Assembly (NCBI GenBank): GCA_963792485.1
Contig: CAWBWL010000006.1
Location: forward strand, 1 to 64,000
Direction of reading: 5' to 3'
Length of the DNA: 64,000 bases
From: JANOYJ01 sp963792485
Lineage (GTDB): Bacteria > Pseudomonadota > Alphaproteobacteria > Rhizobiales > Rhizobiaceae
Part shown: positions 8,411 to 17,054 of the stretch, piece after piece
Numbering within the stretch: position 1 is the first letter of the stretch
Layout of the letters: each line of letters starts with the position of its first letter
The notes under the pieces: generated by a model
Seen by the model: only the letters and a program-made list of their open reading frames with translations
What the model was told of the DNA's origin: nothing
Databases searched by the model: none
Translations under genes and position numbers: made by a program

Positions 8411-9310
8411 CGCCCAACTGTGGGATGAGAACGCGAATTTTCCGAGCAAATTCAACGCCAGAAAAAATACTTATCCCACCCCTTTCATCCTGCCCCATAA
8501 TCCGCCCCGTGTGTGGAAAGGCGGGGCATGTCGGATATTGACTGGAAAGGCGTCATCGAGCGGCAGTCGCGGGACTTGTTCTTTGTCATGACAGAGATGT
8601 TCTTCATGGCTGGTCTCAACAAGGGCGTGCCGGTGACGGTGCTGACGCGGCGGGTTTACCGGCGTATCTTGAACCTGCTGCGCCCGGCGGAAGCGGCGCT
8701 GCGCCGGCTGATCATCATCGCCGCGCGCGGGATTGTGCTGAAGGTCAGGCCCAGCGGTCCGTTTCCGAAGGGATTGGCGGTGAAGCTGAAGAAGATGGAG
8801 CGGGCTTCGGATGCGGCGTCGGATAAAGCGGGGCGCATTCCGGTGTTCAATCTGATCGAGCCGCTCAAACATTTCGCCCGGCCCGGCGCGCGCAAGCCGT
8901 TCCAGGGCAGACCCACCTCGTTTCCGCGCATCAGCGTTCCGGGCTGGTCAACGCCGTATTTTCCGCCAGAGCCCGCGCCGATCACCGGCGAGGACCCGAT
9001 CAACGCCGCGCGGCTCATCCGGCGCATTACAGCGTTCAAACACGCGCTGGCGACGCTGCCCAAACAGGCGCGGCGCTATGTGCGCTGGCGCGGCAAGATG
9101 CTTGTCGAAATCCGCAAACTCACCGCGCGCAAACGCGGCTCGCGCATCTCGACCATCCGTCCCGGCTATCCGCTGGGTCACCGCAAGAAACAGATCCATG
9201 AGGTCGACCGGGTCCTGAGCGACTGCTGCTATTTTCTGCGCGAATTGCGCAAGGAGCAGGATACGTCGTAAGGGCGGCGGCTTCCAACGCTGGCAGTTTG
9301 AACGACGTCC
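8411..9310 (+). repeat. ~0.9 kb repeated unit, copy 1 (direct orientation)
   Basis: This whole stretch (ORF plus about 115 bp upstream and 40 bp downstream) is repeated in inverted orientation at 31715-32629. The left edge begins CGCCCAACTGTGGGATGAGA in both copies. The right edge fades after GGCGGCGGCTTCCA and GGACG. Identity stays high in the non-coding edges, so the unit rather than only the gene was copied. I see no terminal inverted repeats or target duplication. Confidence 0.8.
8528..9271 (+). CDS. hypothetical protein, intact copy of a two-copy family
   Basis: A 247-aa protein that I do not recognise. It is basic and mostly helical in look. It has an N-terminal hydrophobic patch (FFVMTEMFFMAGL), a Lys/Ala-rich variable linker, the segment RKPFQGRPTSFPRISVPGW, and a strongly basic C-terminus with RKRGSRISTIRPGYPLGHR and a CC pair. 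There is no signal peptide and no transposase or nuclease motif that I can identify. ATG 8528 follows GGAAAGG. The C-terminus, about 50 residues, is almost unchanged in the second copy at 31756-32512, which suggests selection on the protein before the second copy broke. Confidence 0.65.
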   Translation: MSDIDWKGVIERQSRDLFFVMTEMFFMAGLNKGVPVTVLTRRVYRRILNLLRPAEAALRRLIIIAARGIVLKVRPSGPFPKGLAVKLKKMERASDAASDKAGRIPVFNLIEPLKHFARPGARKPFQGRPTSFPRISVPGWSTPYFPPEPAPITGEDPINAARLIRRITAFKHALATLPKQARRYVRWRGKMLVEIRKLTARKRGSRISTIRPGYPLGHRKKQIHEVDRVLSDCCYFLRELRKEQDTS

Positions 9311-9360
9311 CGGCGTAGGCGGCGAAGGTATTGGCGCGCTTTTGAAGCTGTCCGCCCGCA

Positions 9361-9378
9361 ATGTCTCCGGTATGTACA
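9361..9378 (-). repeat. IS-end-like motif abutting tRNA-Ser
   Basis: On the minus strand TGTACATACCGGAGACAT begins 9 nt after the CCA end of tRNA-Ser. The identical 18-mer begins 11 nt after the CCA end of tRNA-Arg (40821-40838). There it extends into an imperfect inverted repeat with 43475-43499. Confidence 0.7.
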
Positions 9379-9387
9379 TTTGAAATC

Positions 9388-9478
9388 TGGCGGACGGGGT
9401 GGGATTCGAACCCACGATACCCTTTTGGAGTATACACACTTTCCAGGCGTGCGCCTTCGACCACTCGGCCACCCGTCC
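9388..9478 (-). tRNA. tRNA-Ser (anticodon GGA)
   Basis: Read on the minus strand: a 7-bp acceptor stem (GGACGGG paired with CCCGTCC), discriminator G, encoded CCA (9388-9390), a D-arm with GCCGAGTGGTCGAAGGC, an anticodon loop within CGCCTGGAAAG (anticodon GGA), a long variable arm, and GGTTCGAATCC in the T-arm. The 91-nt length and long variable arm fit class II tRNA-Ser. Confidence 0.95.
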
Positions 9479-9672
9479 GCTTTGGACCCATAAAAGGGCC
9501 GGAAAGCGCGCTCCTTATAGCGGGAACCTTGGCCGGTTCAACCTCCAAATGGTTAATGCGGCTTTTTCACAAAACACACTTTCTAAACAACAAAAGGCGA
9601 AGCCGGTTGCCGGTTTGCCATTCCGCGCCTATCTTTGTCCCGTAGGTTTGCTCACCATGGCGGAACTGGTGC

Positions 9673-9996
9673 ATGATCCGGGCTTGTTTCAGACTTTTGT
9701 CGGCGGTCACATTTACGGGCGCGCTTGTTGCGGCGGTGATTGATTCGGCGCGCTCGATTGCGGCCTCCTCGCTCAGCCTCACCTCCTTTGCCGAGCTTTG
9801 GGGCAGCTATGCGCCAGAAAGCCTTGGCCGTGTGCAGGAAAGCGCGCCGGCCTTCCTTGGCGCGGGACTGTGGAGCGCGCTGTCGAATTTTGTTCTGGCC
9901 ATGCCGGCGGCAGCCGTGCTCATGGTGCTCGCCATTGCGCTGTATGCGCTTGGATACAAGCGGCAGCACAGCTACGGACGCTTCGCTTCAAACTGA
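9673..9996 (+). CDS. small membrane protein of unknown function
   Basis: A 107-aa protein with an N-terminal hydrophobic stretch (LLSAVTFTGALVAAVI, residues 8-23) and a C-terminal transmembrane helix (NFVLAMPAAAVLMVLAIALYALGYKR, 72-97), then a short basic tail. No enzymatic motif is visible. It ends 15 bp before msrA and may be co-transcribed. Hydrophobicity pattern and codon use support a real gene, but I cannot name a family. Confidence 0.65.
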   Translation: MIRACFRLLSAVTFTGALVAAVIDSARSIAASSLSLTSFAELWGSYAPESLGRVQESAPAFLGAGLWSALSNFVLAMPAAAVLMVLAIALYALGYKRQHSYGRFASN

Positions 9997-10011
9997 AAGT
10001 GGGAAGCCGCG

Positions 10012-10674
10012 ATGTTTATCTTCGATATGTTCAACAAGAAAATGAAGATGCCGCAGGCGTCCGAAGCCCTGCCGGGCCGCGCGCAGCCGATTGCAACATC
10101 CAGGAACCATTTTGTGAAGGGCCACCCACTCAAAGGTCCGTATCCGGAAGGATTTGAGAGGGCGATCTTTGCGCTGGGCTGCTATTGGGGCGCCGAGCGG
10201 CTGTTCTGGCAGCAGCCGGGCGTCTGGGTAACCGCGGCAGGCTTTGCCGGGGGCATCACCAAAAACCCGACCTATCAGGAATCCTGCACGGGCCTGACCG
10301 CCCATGCCGAAGCGGTTCTGGTTGTGTTTGATCCACAGGTCATTTCTTACGGCACCTTGCTCGCCCTCTTCTGGGAAAACCATGATCCCACCCAAGGCAT
10401 GCGGCAAGGCAATGATATCGGGACTTGCTACCGGTCGGGACTTTATCCGGCAAGTGATAGCCAGATACAGGCGGCCACGGCCTCGCGCGACATGTTTCAG
10501 GCGGCATTGAAAAAAGCCGGCCGCGACAAGATCACGACGGAAATCGTGCCGGACCAGATGTTCTACTTCGCCGAAGCCGGGCATCAGCAATATCTGGCCA
10601 AAAATCCAAATGGCTACTGCAATCTGCGCGGAACCGGCGTGTCCTGCCCGATGCCTCAAAGGGCAGTGGCCTGA
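10012..10674 (+). CDS. msrA: peptide methionine (S)-S-oxide reductase
   Basis: MsrA (220 aa) repairs methionine-S-sulfoxide in proteins. It has the active-site motif GCYWGAERLFWQ (a GCFWG variant), the GFAGGITKNPTYQESCTG segment, AHAEAVLVVFDP, and NHDPTQGMRQGNDIGTCYRS. The C-terminal NGYCNLRGTGVSCP carries the likely resolving cysteines. Length is typical of the long proteobacterial form. Confidence 0.95.
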   Translation: MFIFDMFNKKMKMPQASEALPGRAQPIATSRNHFVKGHPLKGPYPEGFERAIFALGCYWGAERLFWQQPGVWVTAAGFAGGITKNPTYQESCTGLTAHAEAVLVVFDPQVISYGTLLALFWENHDPTQGMRQGNDIGTCYRSGLYPASDSQIQAATASRDMFQAALKKAGRDKITTEIVPDQMFYFAEAGHQQYLAKNPNGYCNLRGTGVSCPMPQRAVA

Positions 10675-10836
10675 AGCCGCTTTAATTTTGTCCGCGCGGT
10701 CAAAAGATTCCGCGTGATCTTTGTCTTCGCCCATGCAAGAAATAGCGCCAGACGGGAGGGAGAGCCTTCCCGCCCGCGGCTGCTTACGGGTGTGATGCGG
10801 CGCGGAAAACAAGCAAAACCAACAGGGTAGAGCACA

Positions 10837-11838
10837 ATGAAACGTTTAGTCATCGGCCTGATGGCCGCAACTGCGATCTCCTTCTCCGGCATTGCCGCAG
10901 CCTTGGCCGAAGGCGAGCCGGCCGTGCAGTTCGACATGGGCGGCAAGTTCGACAAGTCGTTCAACGAAGCCGCTTTCAATGGCGCGGAGCAGTGGAAGAA
11001 GGAATCCGGCAAAGCCTATCTCGAATTTGAAATCCAGAACGCCGACCAGCGCGAGCAGGGCCTGCGCAAGTTTGCCGAAGCCGGCGCCAATCCGGTTGTC
11101 GCCATCGGATTCGCCAATGGCGATGCGATCACCAAGCTGGCGGATGAATTTCCGAAGACCAATTTTGTCATTGTCGACATGGTGGTTGACAAGCCGAATG
11201 TGCGCTCGGTCGTGTTCAAGGAACAGGAAGGGTCTTACCTCGTTGGCATTCTCGCCGCCATGGCGTCCAAGACCGGCAAGGCAGGCTTTGTCGGCGGTAT
11301 GGACATTCCTTTGATCTCGCGATTCGGCTGCGGCTATGTCGGCGGCTTCAAGAGCGTCAAGAAGGACGGCGAAGTGTTCATGAACATGACGGGCGACACG
11401 CCTGCCGCTTGGAATGACCCCGTCAAGGGCGGCGAACTTGCCAAGTCGCAGTTCGACCGCGGGGCAGATGTTGTCTACGCGGCGGCTGGACAGACGGGCC
11501 TTGGCGTTTTGCAGGCAGCAAAAGACGCAGGCAAACTCTCCATCGGCGTTGACTCCAACCAGAACGGCATTCAGCCGGGTTCGGTGCTCACTTCCATGCT
11601 CAAGCGCGTTGACGTTGCCGTCTACAATGCGTTCAAGGAATCGCAGGAAGGCAAGTTCACCGGCGGCATCAATGTGCTTGGCCTGAAAGAGGGCGGCATT
11701 GACTACGCGGTGGATGACAACAACAAGGCGCTGATCACGGACGAAATGAAGGCGGCGGTTGAGAAGGCCAAGGCCGACATTATCGCTGGCACGGTGCAGG
11801 TGCACGACTTCATGTCGGACAATGCCTGCCCGTATTGA
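10837..11838 (+). CDS. BMP-family nucleoside ABC transporter substrate-binding protein
   Basis: Periplasmic binding protein (333 aa) of the Bmp/PnrA family, which binds purine nucleosides. The signal peptide is MKRLVIGLMAATAISFSGIAAALA. The mature part begins near EGEPAVQFDMGGKFDKSFNEAAFNG, the typical BMP opening. ADVVYAAAGQTGLGVLQAAKDAGKLSIGVDSNQN is the hinge region. There is no lipobox cysteine, so it should be soluble. The gene leads the salvage cluster and is followed by a terminator, which would let it be made in excess over the membrane parts. Confidence 0.9.
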   Translation: MKRLVIGLMAATAISFSGIAAALAEGEPAVQFDMGGKFDKSFNEAAFNGAEQWKKESGKAYLEFEIQNADQREQGLRKFAEAGANPVVAIGFANGDAITKLADEFPKTNFVIVDMVVDKPNVRSVVFKEQEGSYLVGILAAMASKTGKAGFVGGMDIPLISRFGCGYVGGFKSVKKDGEVFMNMTGDTPAAWNDPVKGGELAKSQFDRGADVVYAAAGQTGLGVLQAAKDAGKLSIGVDSNQNGIQPGSVLTSMLKRVDVAVYNAFKESQEGKFTGGINVLGLKEGGIDYAVDDNNKALITDEMKAAVEKAKADIIAGTVQVHDFMSDNACPY

Positions 11839-11863
11839 TCGCAATTACAAGGATTGAATGAAG

Positions 11864-11892
11864 CCGCCGGGGGGAACTCCGGCGGTTTTGTG
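11864..11892 (+). terminator. rho-independent terminator after the BMP gene
   Basis: A 7-bp GC stem (CCGCCGG 11864-11870 with CCGGCGG 11879-11885) is followed by TTTTGTGTTT, 25 bp past the stop codon. It points along the plus strand. The convergent slyX gene ends at 11895. Confidence 0.75.
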
Positions 11893-11894
11893 TT

Positions 11895-12104
11895 TCACCA
11901 ATGCGGCGGCTTGGCCGAGTCGGGCCGGCTGACGGCCTGTTCCTCCAGCGCCATGAAACGCTCGGTCAAGGTGTCCAGTTTTGCGCGCATGGCCTCGATG
12001 GTCTGCCATTGCTCCGTGACAATTAAGGAGAGTTCCTCGATCGTGCGCGCCTGATGGGTGACGAGCGTTTCAAGATCCATGATGCGGTGTTCAAGATCAG
12101 CCAT
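11895..12104 (-). CDS. slyX: SlyX-like small coiled-coil protein
   Basis: A 69-aa protein with a long heptad pattern (MADLEHRIMDLETLVTHQ, then ARTIEELSLIVTEQW and IEAMRAKLDTLTERF) and the Pro-Pro-His-Trp C-terminus typical of SlyX. The cellular role is not well defined. The start is ATG 12104; an upstream extension to 12227 has no support. It sits on the opposite strand between the BMP gene and its ATPase. Confidence 0.85.
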   Translation of the reverse strand: MADLEHRIMDLETLVTHQARTIEELSLIVTEQWQTIEAMRAKLDTLTERFMALEEQAVSRPDSAKPPHW

Positions 12105-12225
12105 GATGAGAACCCTATGACTGTGCGGCGGAACTGTCGAGCAACTTCGTTTTGGGATTGCCCGGGGGAATTGGCGTGCTAGCTTGACGCCAGTGTGACA
12201 GGCAGCCGGGCGGGAGAGATAAAAC

Positions 12226-13767
12226 ATGATGGATCAGGCGGCGCCTGCCATTGAACTCATCGGCATCGACAAGCGGTTCGGGGCCGTTCACGCCAACAAG
12301 GACATCAACTTCACCGTAGCCAAAGGCACGATTCACGGCGTCATCGGCGAGAACGGCGCAGGCAAATCGACGCTGATGTCGATCCTCTATGGCTTTTATC
12401 ATGCTGATTCCGGCGATATCAAAGTCAATGGCGAGAAAGTTCTGATCCGCAACAGCCAGGATGCGATCAAATCGGGGATCGGCATGGTGCATCAGCATTT
12501 CATGCTGGTCGAGAATTTCTCCGTTCTGGAAAATATCATCCTCGGCGTTGAAGGCGGCGCGCTCTTGCAAGGCGGTGAAGACAAGGCGCGGGTGAAGCTG
12601 AAACAGCTGGCGGATGAGTATGAGCTTGATGTGGACCCGGATGCGCTGATTGAGGATTTGCCGGTCGGGCTTCAGCAGCGCGTGGAAATCCTCAAAGCCC
12701 TGACGCGTGGCGCGGAAACGCTCATTCTGGACGAGCCCACAGGCGTGCTGACGCCGGCGGAGGCCGATCACTTGTTCCGCATCCTGCGCATTCTCAAAGA
12801 TCAGGGCAAAACCATTCTCTTGATCACCCATAAGCTGCGCGAGATCATGGCGATCACGGACAATGTCTCGGTGATGCGGCGCGGCGAAATGGTGGCGACG
12901 GTCGAGACAAAGAAGACCAGTCCCGAACAACTGGCTGAGCTGATGGTCGGGCGCCGTGTCCTGCTCGAAGTTGAAAAGGGTCCTGCCAAGCCCGGCGCGG
13001 ACCGGCTCACCGTTCAAAACCTCACCGTCAAGGATGAATGGGGTGTGGCGCGCGTCGACAATGTCTCGTTCACTGTGCGCGATGGCGAAATCGTCGGCAT
13101 TGCAGGCGTGTCCGGAAACGGCCAGTCCGAGCTTCTGGCCGCACTTGCGGGGATACGCAAAGCGGTTTCGGGCAAACTCATCATCTCCGGCGAAACCGTT
13201 GATCCGGTGCATGAAGCGGACCCCGCAAAAATGCGCGACCGTGGCGTCGCCCATGTGCCGGAGGACCGGCAGCACATGGGTCTCGTGCTGCCCTTCGAGG
13301 AGTCGGAAAGCGCCATTCTCGGCTATCATGATGGGGAAGCTTATGGCTCCGGGCCAATGCTGGACCCGGACGCCGTGCGCGCCGATGCGCTGATCAAAAT
13401 GCGCAAATTCGATATCCGCCCCGATAATGTGCGGCTGAAGACAGCCAATTTCTCCGGTGGCAACCAGCAAAAGATCGTCCTGGCGCGCGAAATGACCCGC
13501 GACCCCAACGTGCTGCTCGTCGGCCAGCCGACACGCGGCGTTGATATCGGCGCCATTGAGTTCATCCACAAACAGCTGATCGCGATGCGAGACGCAGGCA
13601 AGGCCATTCTCCTCGTATCAGTTGAACTTGACGAAATCCGCTCGCTGTCCGACCGCGTGCTTGTGATGTTTGCCGGGCGTATCGTCGGCGAAGTTTCACC
13701 CGAGACGGATGAGGGCGAGATCGGCCTTCTGATGGCAGGCATTGAACAGAAGGAGGCGGCGCAATGA
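12226..13767 (+). CDS. nucleoside ABC transporter ATP-binding protein
   Basis: Cytoplasmic ATPase (513 aa) with two ABC domains, of the YufO/NupA/RbsA type that partners BMP binding proteins. Domain 1: Walker A GENGAGKST, Q-loop region GIGMVHQHFMLVENFSVLENI, Walker B LILDEPTGVLTP. Domain 2: Walker A-like GVSGNGQSE, signature NFSGGNQQKIVLAREM, then VGQPTRGVDIGA. In domain 1 the LSGGQ signature is replaced by LPVGLQQR, as in this subfamily. It overlaps the first permease gene by 4 bp. Confidence 0.92.
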   Translation: MMDQAAPAIELIGIDKRFGAVHANKDINFTVAKGTIHGVIGENGAGKSTLMSILYGFYHADSGDIKVNGEKVLIRNSQDAIKSGIGMVHQHFMLVENFSVLENIILGVEGGALLQGGEDKARVKLKQLADEYELDVDPDALIEDLPVGLQQRVEILKALTRGAETLILDEPTGVLTPAEADHLFRILRILKDQGKTILLITHKLREIMAITDNVSVMRRGEMVATVETKKTSPEQLAELMVGRRVLLEVEKGPAKPGADRLTVQNLTVKDEWGVARVDNVSFTVRDGEIVGIAGVSGNGQSELLAALAGIRKAVSGKLIISGETVDPVHEADPAKMRDRGVAHVPEDRQHMGLVLPFEESESAILGYHDGEAYGSGPMLDPDAVRADALIKMRKFDIRPDNVRLKTANFSGGNQQKIVLAREMTRDPNVLLVGQPTRGVDIGAIEFIHKQLIAMRDAGKAILLVSVELDEIRSLSDRVLVMFAGRIVGEVSPETDEGEIGLLMAGIEQKEAAQ

Positions 13768-14879
13768 GTTCCCCCTTTGCAAAACTCCCCGTCTGGGTTG
13801 ATGTCGGTCTGATGCCAGTGGTCAATGTCATCGCCGGATTTCTGATCGCCGGACTGGTGGTCTTGTTCATCGGCCAGAACCCGCTTTCGGCGTTGTATAT
13901 CCTGATCGACGGTGCGTTCGGGTCGGTCAACAATATTTTCTACACGCTCTATTACGCGACAAGTTTCATCTTCACCGGCCTCGCGGTCGCGGTGGCGTTT
14001 CATGCGGGTCTGTTCAATATTGGCGGCGAGGGACAGGCTTATGTCGGCGGCCTCGGCGTCGGCCTGATGTGCCTCGCGCTCGACCGCTATATGCCCTGGT
14101 TCGTCGTTGCGCCGCTGGCGATTATCGCCGGAATGGTGTTCGGCGCAGCCTGGGCATTGATACCCGCCTGGCTGCAGGCCAAGCGGGGCAGCCATATCGT
14201 GATCACGACGATCATGTTCAACTTCATCGCCGCCTCGATGATGGTGTATCTCCTTGTCAACACGCTGAAGCCGCTCAATTCCATGGCCCCCACAACGCGG
14301 CCGTTCGAACTTGGCGGGCATATTCCGCGGCTCGGTCAGATACTGGAATTGTTCGGCATGAGGTCTGGCTCCGCACCTGCAAACCTGATGTTTTTCGTGG
14401 CGCTGATCGCCGCCTGGCTGGTGTGGCTTTTGATCTGGCGCACAAAGCTCGGCTATGAAATGCGCACCTTCGGCCTCAACCCGACGGCCGCATCCTATGC
14501 CGGCATTTCCGCCTCGCGCATCACCATCATTGCGATGCTGATTTCGGGCGCGTTGGCGGGGCTGATGGCAGTGAATTCCATCATGGGCAATGTGCACAAG
14601 ATCGAGATTGATTTCGTCTCCGGCGCGGGCTTTGTCGGCATTGCAGTGGCGCTGATGGGCCGATCGCATCCGGTCGGCGTGGTTTTGTCCTCGCTTTTGT
14701 TCGGAGCGCTGTATCAGGGCGGCGCGGAGCTGTCATTCTCCATGCCCGCGATTTCGCGCGATATGATCCTTGTCATTCAAGCCCTGGTCATCCTGTTTGC
14801 CGGGGCGCTTGAGAATCTGTTCCGGCCGGCATTTGAAAACTTATTTGTGGGACGCCCGCAAGTGGTGGAGGCAAAGTGA
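13764..14879 (+). CDS. nucleoside ABC transporter permease 1 (YufP-like)
   Basis: Integral inner-membrane protein (371 aa) of the BPD_transp_2 family with about ten hydrophobic helices. Diagnostic segments are AVAFHAGLFNIGGEGQ and GFVGIAVALMGRSHPVGVV. It forms the channel with the second permease encoded next. ATGA overlaps at both ends indicate coupled translation. Confidence 0.9.
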   Translation: MSSPFAKLPVWVDVGLMPVVNVIAGFLIAGLVVLFIGQNPLSALYILIDGAFGSVNNIFYTLYYATSFIFTGLAVAVAFHAGLFNIGGEGQAYVGGLGVGLMCLALDRYMPWFVVAPLAIIAGMVFGAAWALIPAWLQAKRGSHIVITTIMFNFIAASMMVYLLVNTLKPLNSMAPTTRPFELGGHIPRLGQILELFGMRSGSAPANLMFFVALIAAWLVWLLIWRTKLGYEMRTFGLNPTAASYAGISASRITIIAMLISGALAGLMAVNSIMGNVHKIEIDFVSGAGFVGIAVALMGRSHPVGVVLSSLLFGALYQGGAELSFSMPAISRDMILVIQALVILFAGALENLFRPAFENLFVGRPQVVEAK

Positions 14880-15850
14880 TGGAGTGGAACCTGCTTCCGT
14901 CTGTTCTTGATTCAACGATCCGCACTACTGCGCCGATCTTGCTGGCCTGTCTCGGCGGGCTCTATTCGGAACGGTCGGGAGTGTTTGATATCGGCATCGA
15001 AGGCAAGATGCTGTTCTCGGCTTTTGCCGCCGGGGTAGTCGCCTTTCAAACCGGCTCGCCCTGGCTCGGACTCGTAGCTGCGCTGTTCACCGGCATGGTT
15101 TTTTCCGCGCTGCATGGCTATGCCTCCATCACCCAGCGCGGCAACCAGATTGTCTCCGGCGTTGCGATCAACTTTCTGGCCGTAGGCATGACCGCACTTC
15201 TGGGCAAGGCGTGGTACGGGCAGGGCGGCAAGACGCCTCAGCTTCAGCCAAGCGGGCGCTTCCAGTCTATTTCGCTGCCAGGATCGGATGCAGTGAAGGA
15301 TGTGCCTGTGCTTGGCACGATCTATTCCGGCCTCCTCTCCGGGCACAATCTTCTGGTTTATGTGGCGTTCTTTGCCGTGCCGCTCACCTGGTGGATTTTG
15401 TTCCGCACCCGCTTTGGCCTGCGCCTGCGCGCCGTCGGCGAAAACCCGGCAGCGGTGGATACGGCCGGTATCAGCGTGACAGCGCTGCGCTATTCCGGCG
15501 TGTTGATCTGCGGGCTGTTTGCCGGGTTGGCCGGGACCTATCTTGCCATCGGCCAGTCTGCCAATTTCGCACCGAACATGTCGGCGGGACGAGGCTTCAT
15601 TGCGCTTGCCGCATTGATCTTCGCCAAATGGCATCCAGTTGGCGCGCTTGGCGCATGCCTCTTGTTCGGCTTCCTCGAAGCCGTCGCCATTCCGCTCCAA
15701 GGCGCAGTATTGCCAATCATCGGCTGGAAAATTCCGGTGCAGCTCATCACCGCTTCGCCCTACATTCTGACCGTCATTCTGCTCGCCGGATTTATCGGCA
15801 AAGCGATCCCGCCCAAGGCGGGCGGCGTTGCCTATGTGAAGGAAAGATGA
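14876..15850 (+). CDS. nucleoside ABC transporter permease 2 (YufQ-like)
   Basis: Second inner-membrane permease subunit (324 aa), shorter than its partner as usual for this family. The segments GLYSERSGVFDIGIEGKML, GNQIVSGVAINFLAVGMTALL and GRGFIALAALIFAKWHPVGA match the YufQ group. The gene overlaps cdd by 4 bp, linking uptake directly to nucleoside breakdown. Confidence 0.9.
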   Translation: MMEWNLLPSVLDSTIRTTAPILLACLGGLYSERSGVFDIGIEGKMLFSAFAAGVVAFQTGSPWLGLVAALFTGMVFSALHGYASITQRGNQIVSGVAINFLAVGMTALLGKAWYGQGGKTPQLQPSGRFQSISLPGSDAVKDVPVLGTIYSGLLSGHNLLVYVAFFAVPLTWWILFRTRFGLRLRAVGENPAAVDTAGISVTALRYSGVLICGLFAGLAGTYLAIGQSANFAPNMSAGRGFIALAALIFAKWHPVGALGACLLFGFLEAVAIPLQGAVLPIIGWKIPVQLITASPYILTVILLAGFIGKAIPPKAGGVAYVKER

Positions 15851-16254
15851 AAATGAGCGCAGGACCGCGCGATCTGTTTGATGCTGCATGGGCGGCGATG
15901 CAAAAGACGCATTCGCCTTATTCCAAGTTTCCGGTGGGAGCGTCCCTGCGCACCGAAGACGGACATGTTTACGCAGGCTGCAATATTGAGATCGCATCCT
16001 ACCCAGAAGGCTGGTGCGCCGAGACAACCATGCTTGGCCACTACATCATGGGCGGCGGCGGCAAGATCACGGAAATCTGCGTCGTTGCGGAAAAGATGGC
16101 CAAATGCACGCCGTGCGGTGGCTGCCGTCAGCGGCTGGCTGAGTTTGCCGGCCCGAAAACGAAACTCTATCTGTGCGACAGCACTGGCATTATCGAAGCC
16201 TTGACACTGGAAGACATTTTTCCGCGCGGCTTTGACGGAGAGACGCTCAAATGA
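15847..16254 (+). CDS. cdd: cytidine deaminase
   Basis: Homotetramer-type CDA (135 aa) that converts cytidine and deoxycytidine to uridine and deoxyuridine. Zinc ligand Cys57 and proton-shuttling Glu59 are in the CAE motif; Cys90 and Cys93 are in PCGGCRQ. The N-terminal HSPYSKFPVGASL is typical. I start at ATG 15847, overlapping the permease stop; ATG 15853 is an alternative. The gene overlaps the phosphorylase start by 4 bp. Confidence 0.93.
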   Translation: MKMSAGPRDLFDAAWAAMQKTHSPYSKFPVGASLRTEDGHVYAGCNIEIASYPEGWCAETTMLGHYIMGGGGKITEICVVAEKMAKCTPCGGCRQRLAEFAGPKTKLYLCDSTGIIEALTLEDIFPRGFDGETLK

Positions 16255-17054
16255 ATCCTGCTGTTGATACTCTCGTCAAGAAGCTCGGCGGCCTTGCTCC
16301 GCGTTTGGCCATGGTGCTGGGCTCGGGGCTGGGCGGCCTCACCCAGGAGCTGGAGCGCCCGGTGCATGTGCCTTTCTCCGAACTGCCCGGCTTTCCCGCT
16401 GGCGGGGTTTCAGGTCACGCAAAAGAGGTGGTGACCGGCTATCTTGCCGGTGTTCCGGTGATAATGATTGCCGGACGCGTGCACTATTACGAACAAGGCG
16501 ATGCAGGTGCGATGCGGCCGGTTATTGAAGCGTTGTCGTCGGTTGGCATAACCCATCTTCTGCTCACCAACGCCGCAGGATCTGTGCGGCAGGACATGCT
16601 GCCCGGCTCAGTGATGATTATCGAAGACCACATCAATTTTTCGGGCTCCAACCCGCTGTTTGGCGAGCCGACAGACAAGCGCTTTGTCGGTCTGACCAGT
16701 GCCTATGACAGCGGCATGCGGGCGGCGCTTGAAGCTTCGGCGCGGGCGGCGCGGATTGAGATTTCCAAGGGCGTTTACATGTGGTTCTCCGGTCCGAGCT
16801 TTGAGACTCCCGCCGAAATCCGCATGGCGCGCGTGATGGGGGCGGATGCGGTGGGAATGTCCACTGTGCCGGAAGTTATTCTGGCGCGCTTCTTTGGCAT
16901 TAAGGTCGCGGCCTGCTCGGTCATCACCAATCTCGCCGCCGGCATGACCGGCGAGGAGCTTTCGCACCAAGAGACGAAGGACATTGCCCCGCTGGGCGGC
17001 AAGCGGCTGGCTGAAATCATTCGCGGGGCGGTCAAGGATATCAGCAATGCGTGA
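16251..17054 (+). CDS. purine nucleoside phosphorylase
   Basis: Trimeric-type PNP (267 aa) that splits purine (deoxy)nucleosides with phosphate. Motifs: phosphate-binding GSGLGGL, the substrate region AGRVHYYEQGDAGAMRPVIEAL, the TNAAGSV segment, and GPSFETPAEIRMARVMGADAVGMSTVPEV, the family signature. The product (deoxy)ribose 1-phosphate can feed DeoC after isomerisation. Usual symbols are punA, xapA or deoD-like; I leave it unnamed. It overlaps deoC by 8 bp. Confidence 0.92.
   Translation: MNPAVDTLVKKLGGLAPRLAMVLGSGLGGLTQELERPVHVPFSELPGFPAGGVSGHAKEVVTGYLAGVPVIMIAGRVHYYEQGDAGAMRPVIEALSSVGITHLLLTNAAGSVRQDMLPGSVMIIEDHINFSGSNPLFGEPTDKRFVGLTSAYDSGMRAALEASARAARIEISKGVYMWFSGPSFETPAEIRMARVMGADAVGMSTVPEVILARFFGIKVAACSVITNLAAGMTGEELSHQETKDIAPLGGKRLAEIIRGAVKDISNA

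Noticed and set aside
13341..14669. 442-codon minus-strand frame over the nucleoside transporter genes
   Set aside because: Antisense shadow; composition rich in His, Arg and Gln with no domain, and it crosses the junction of two well supported genes.
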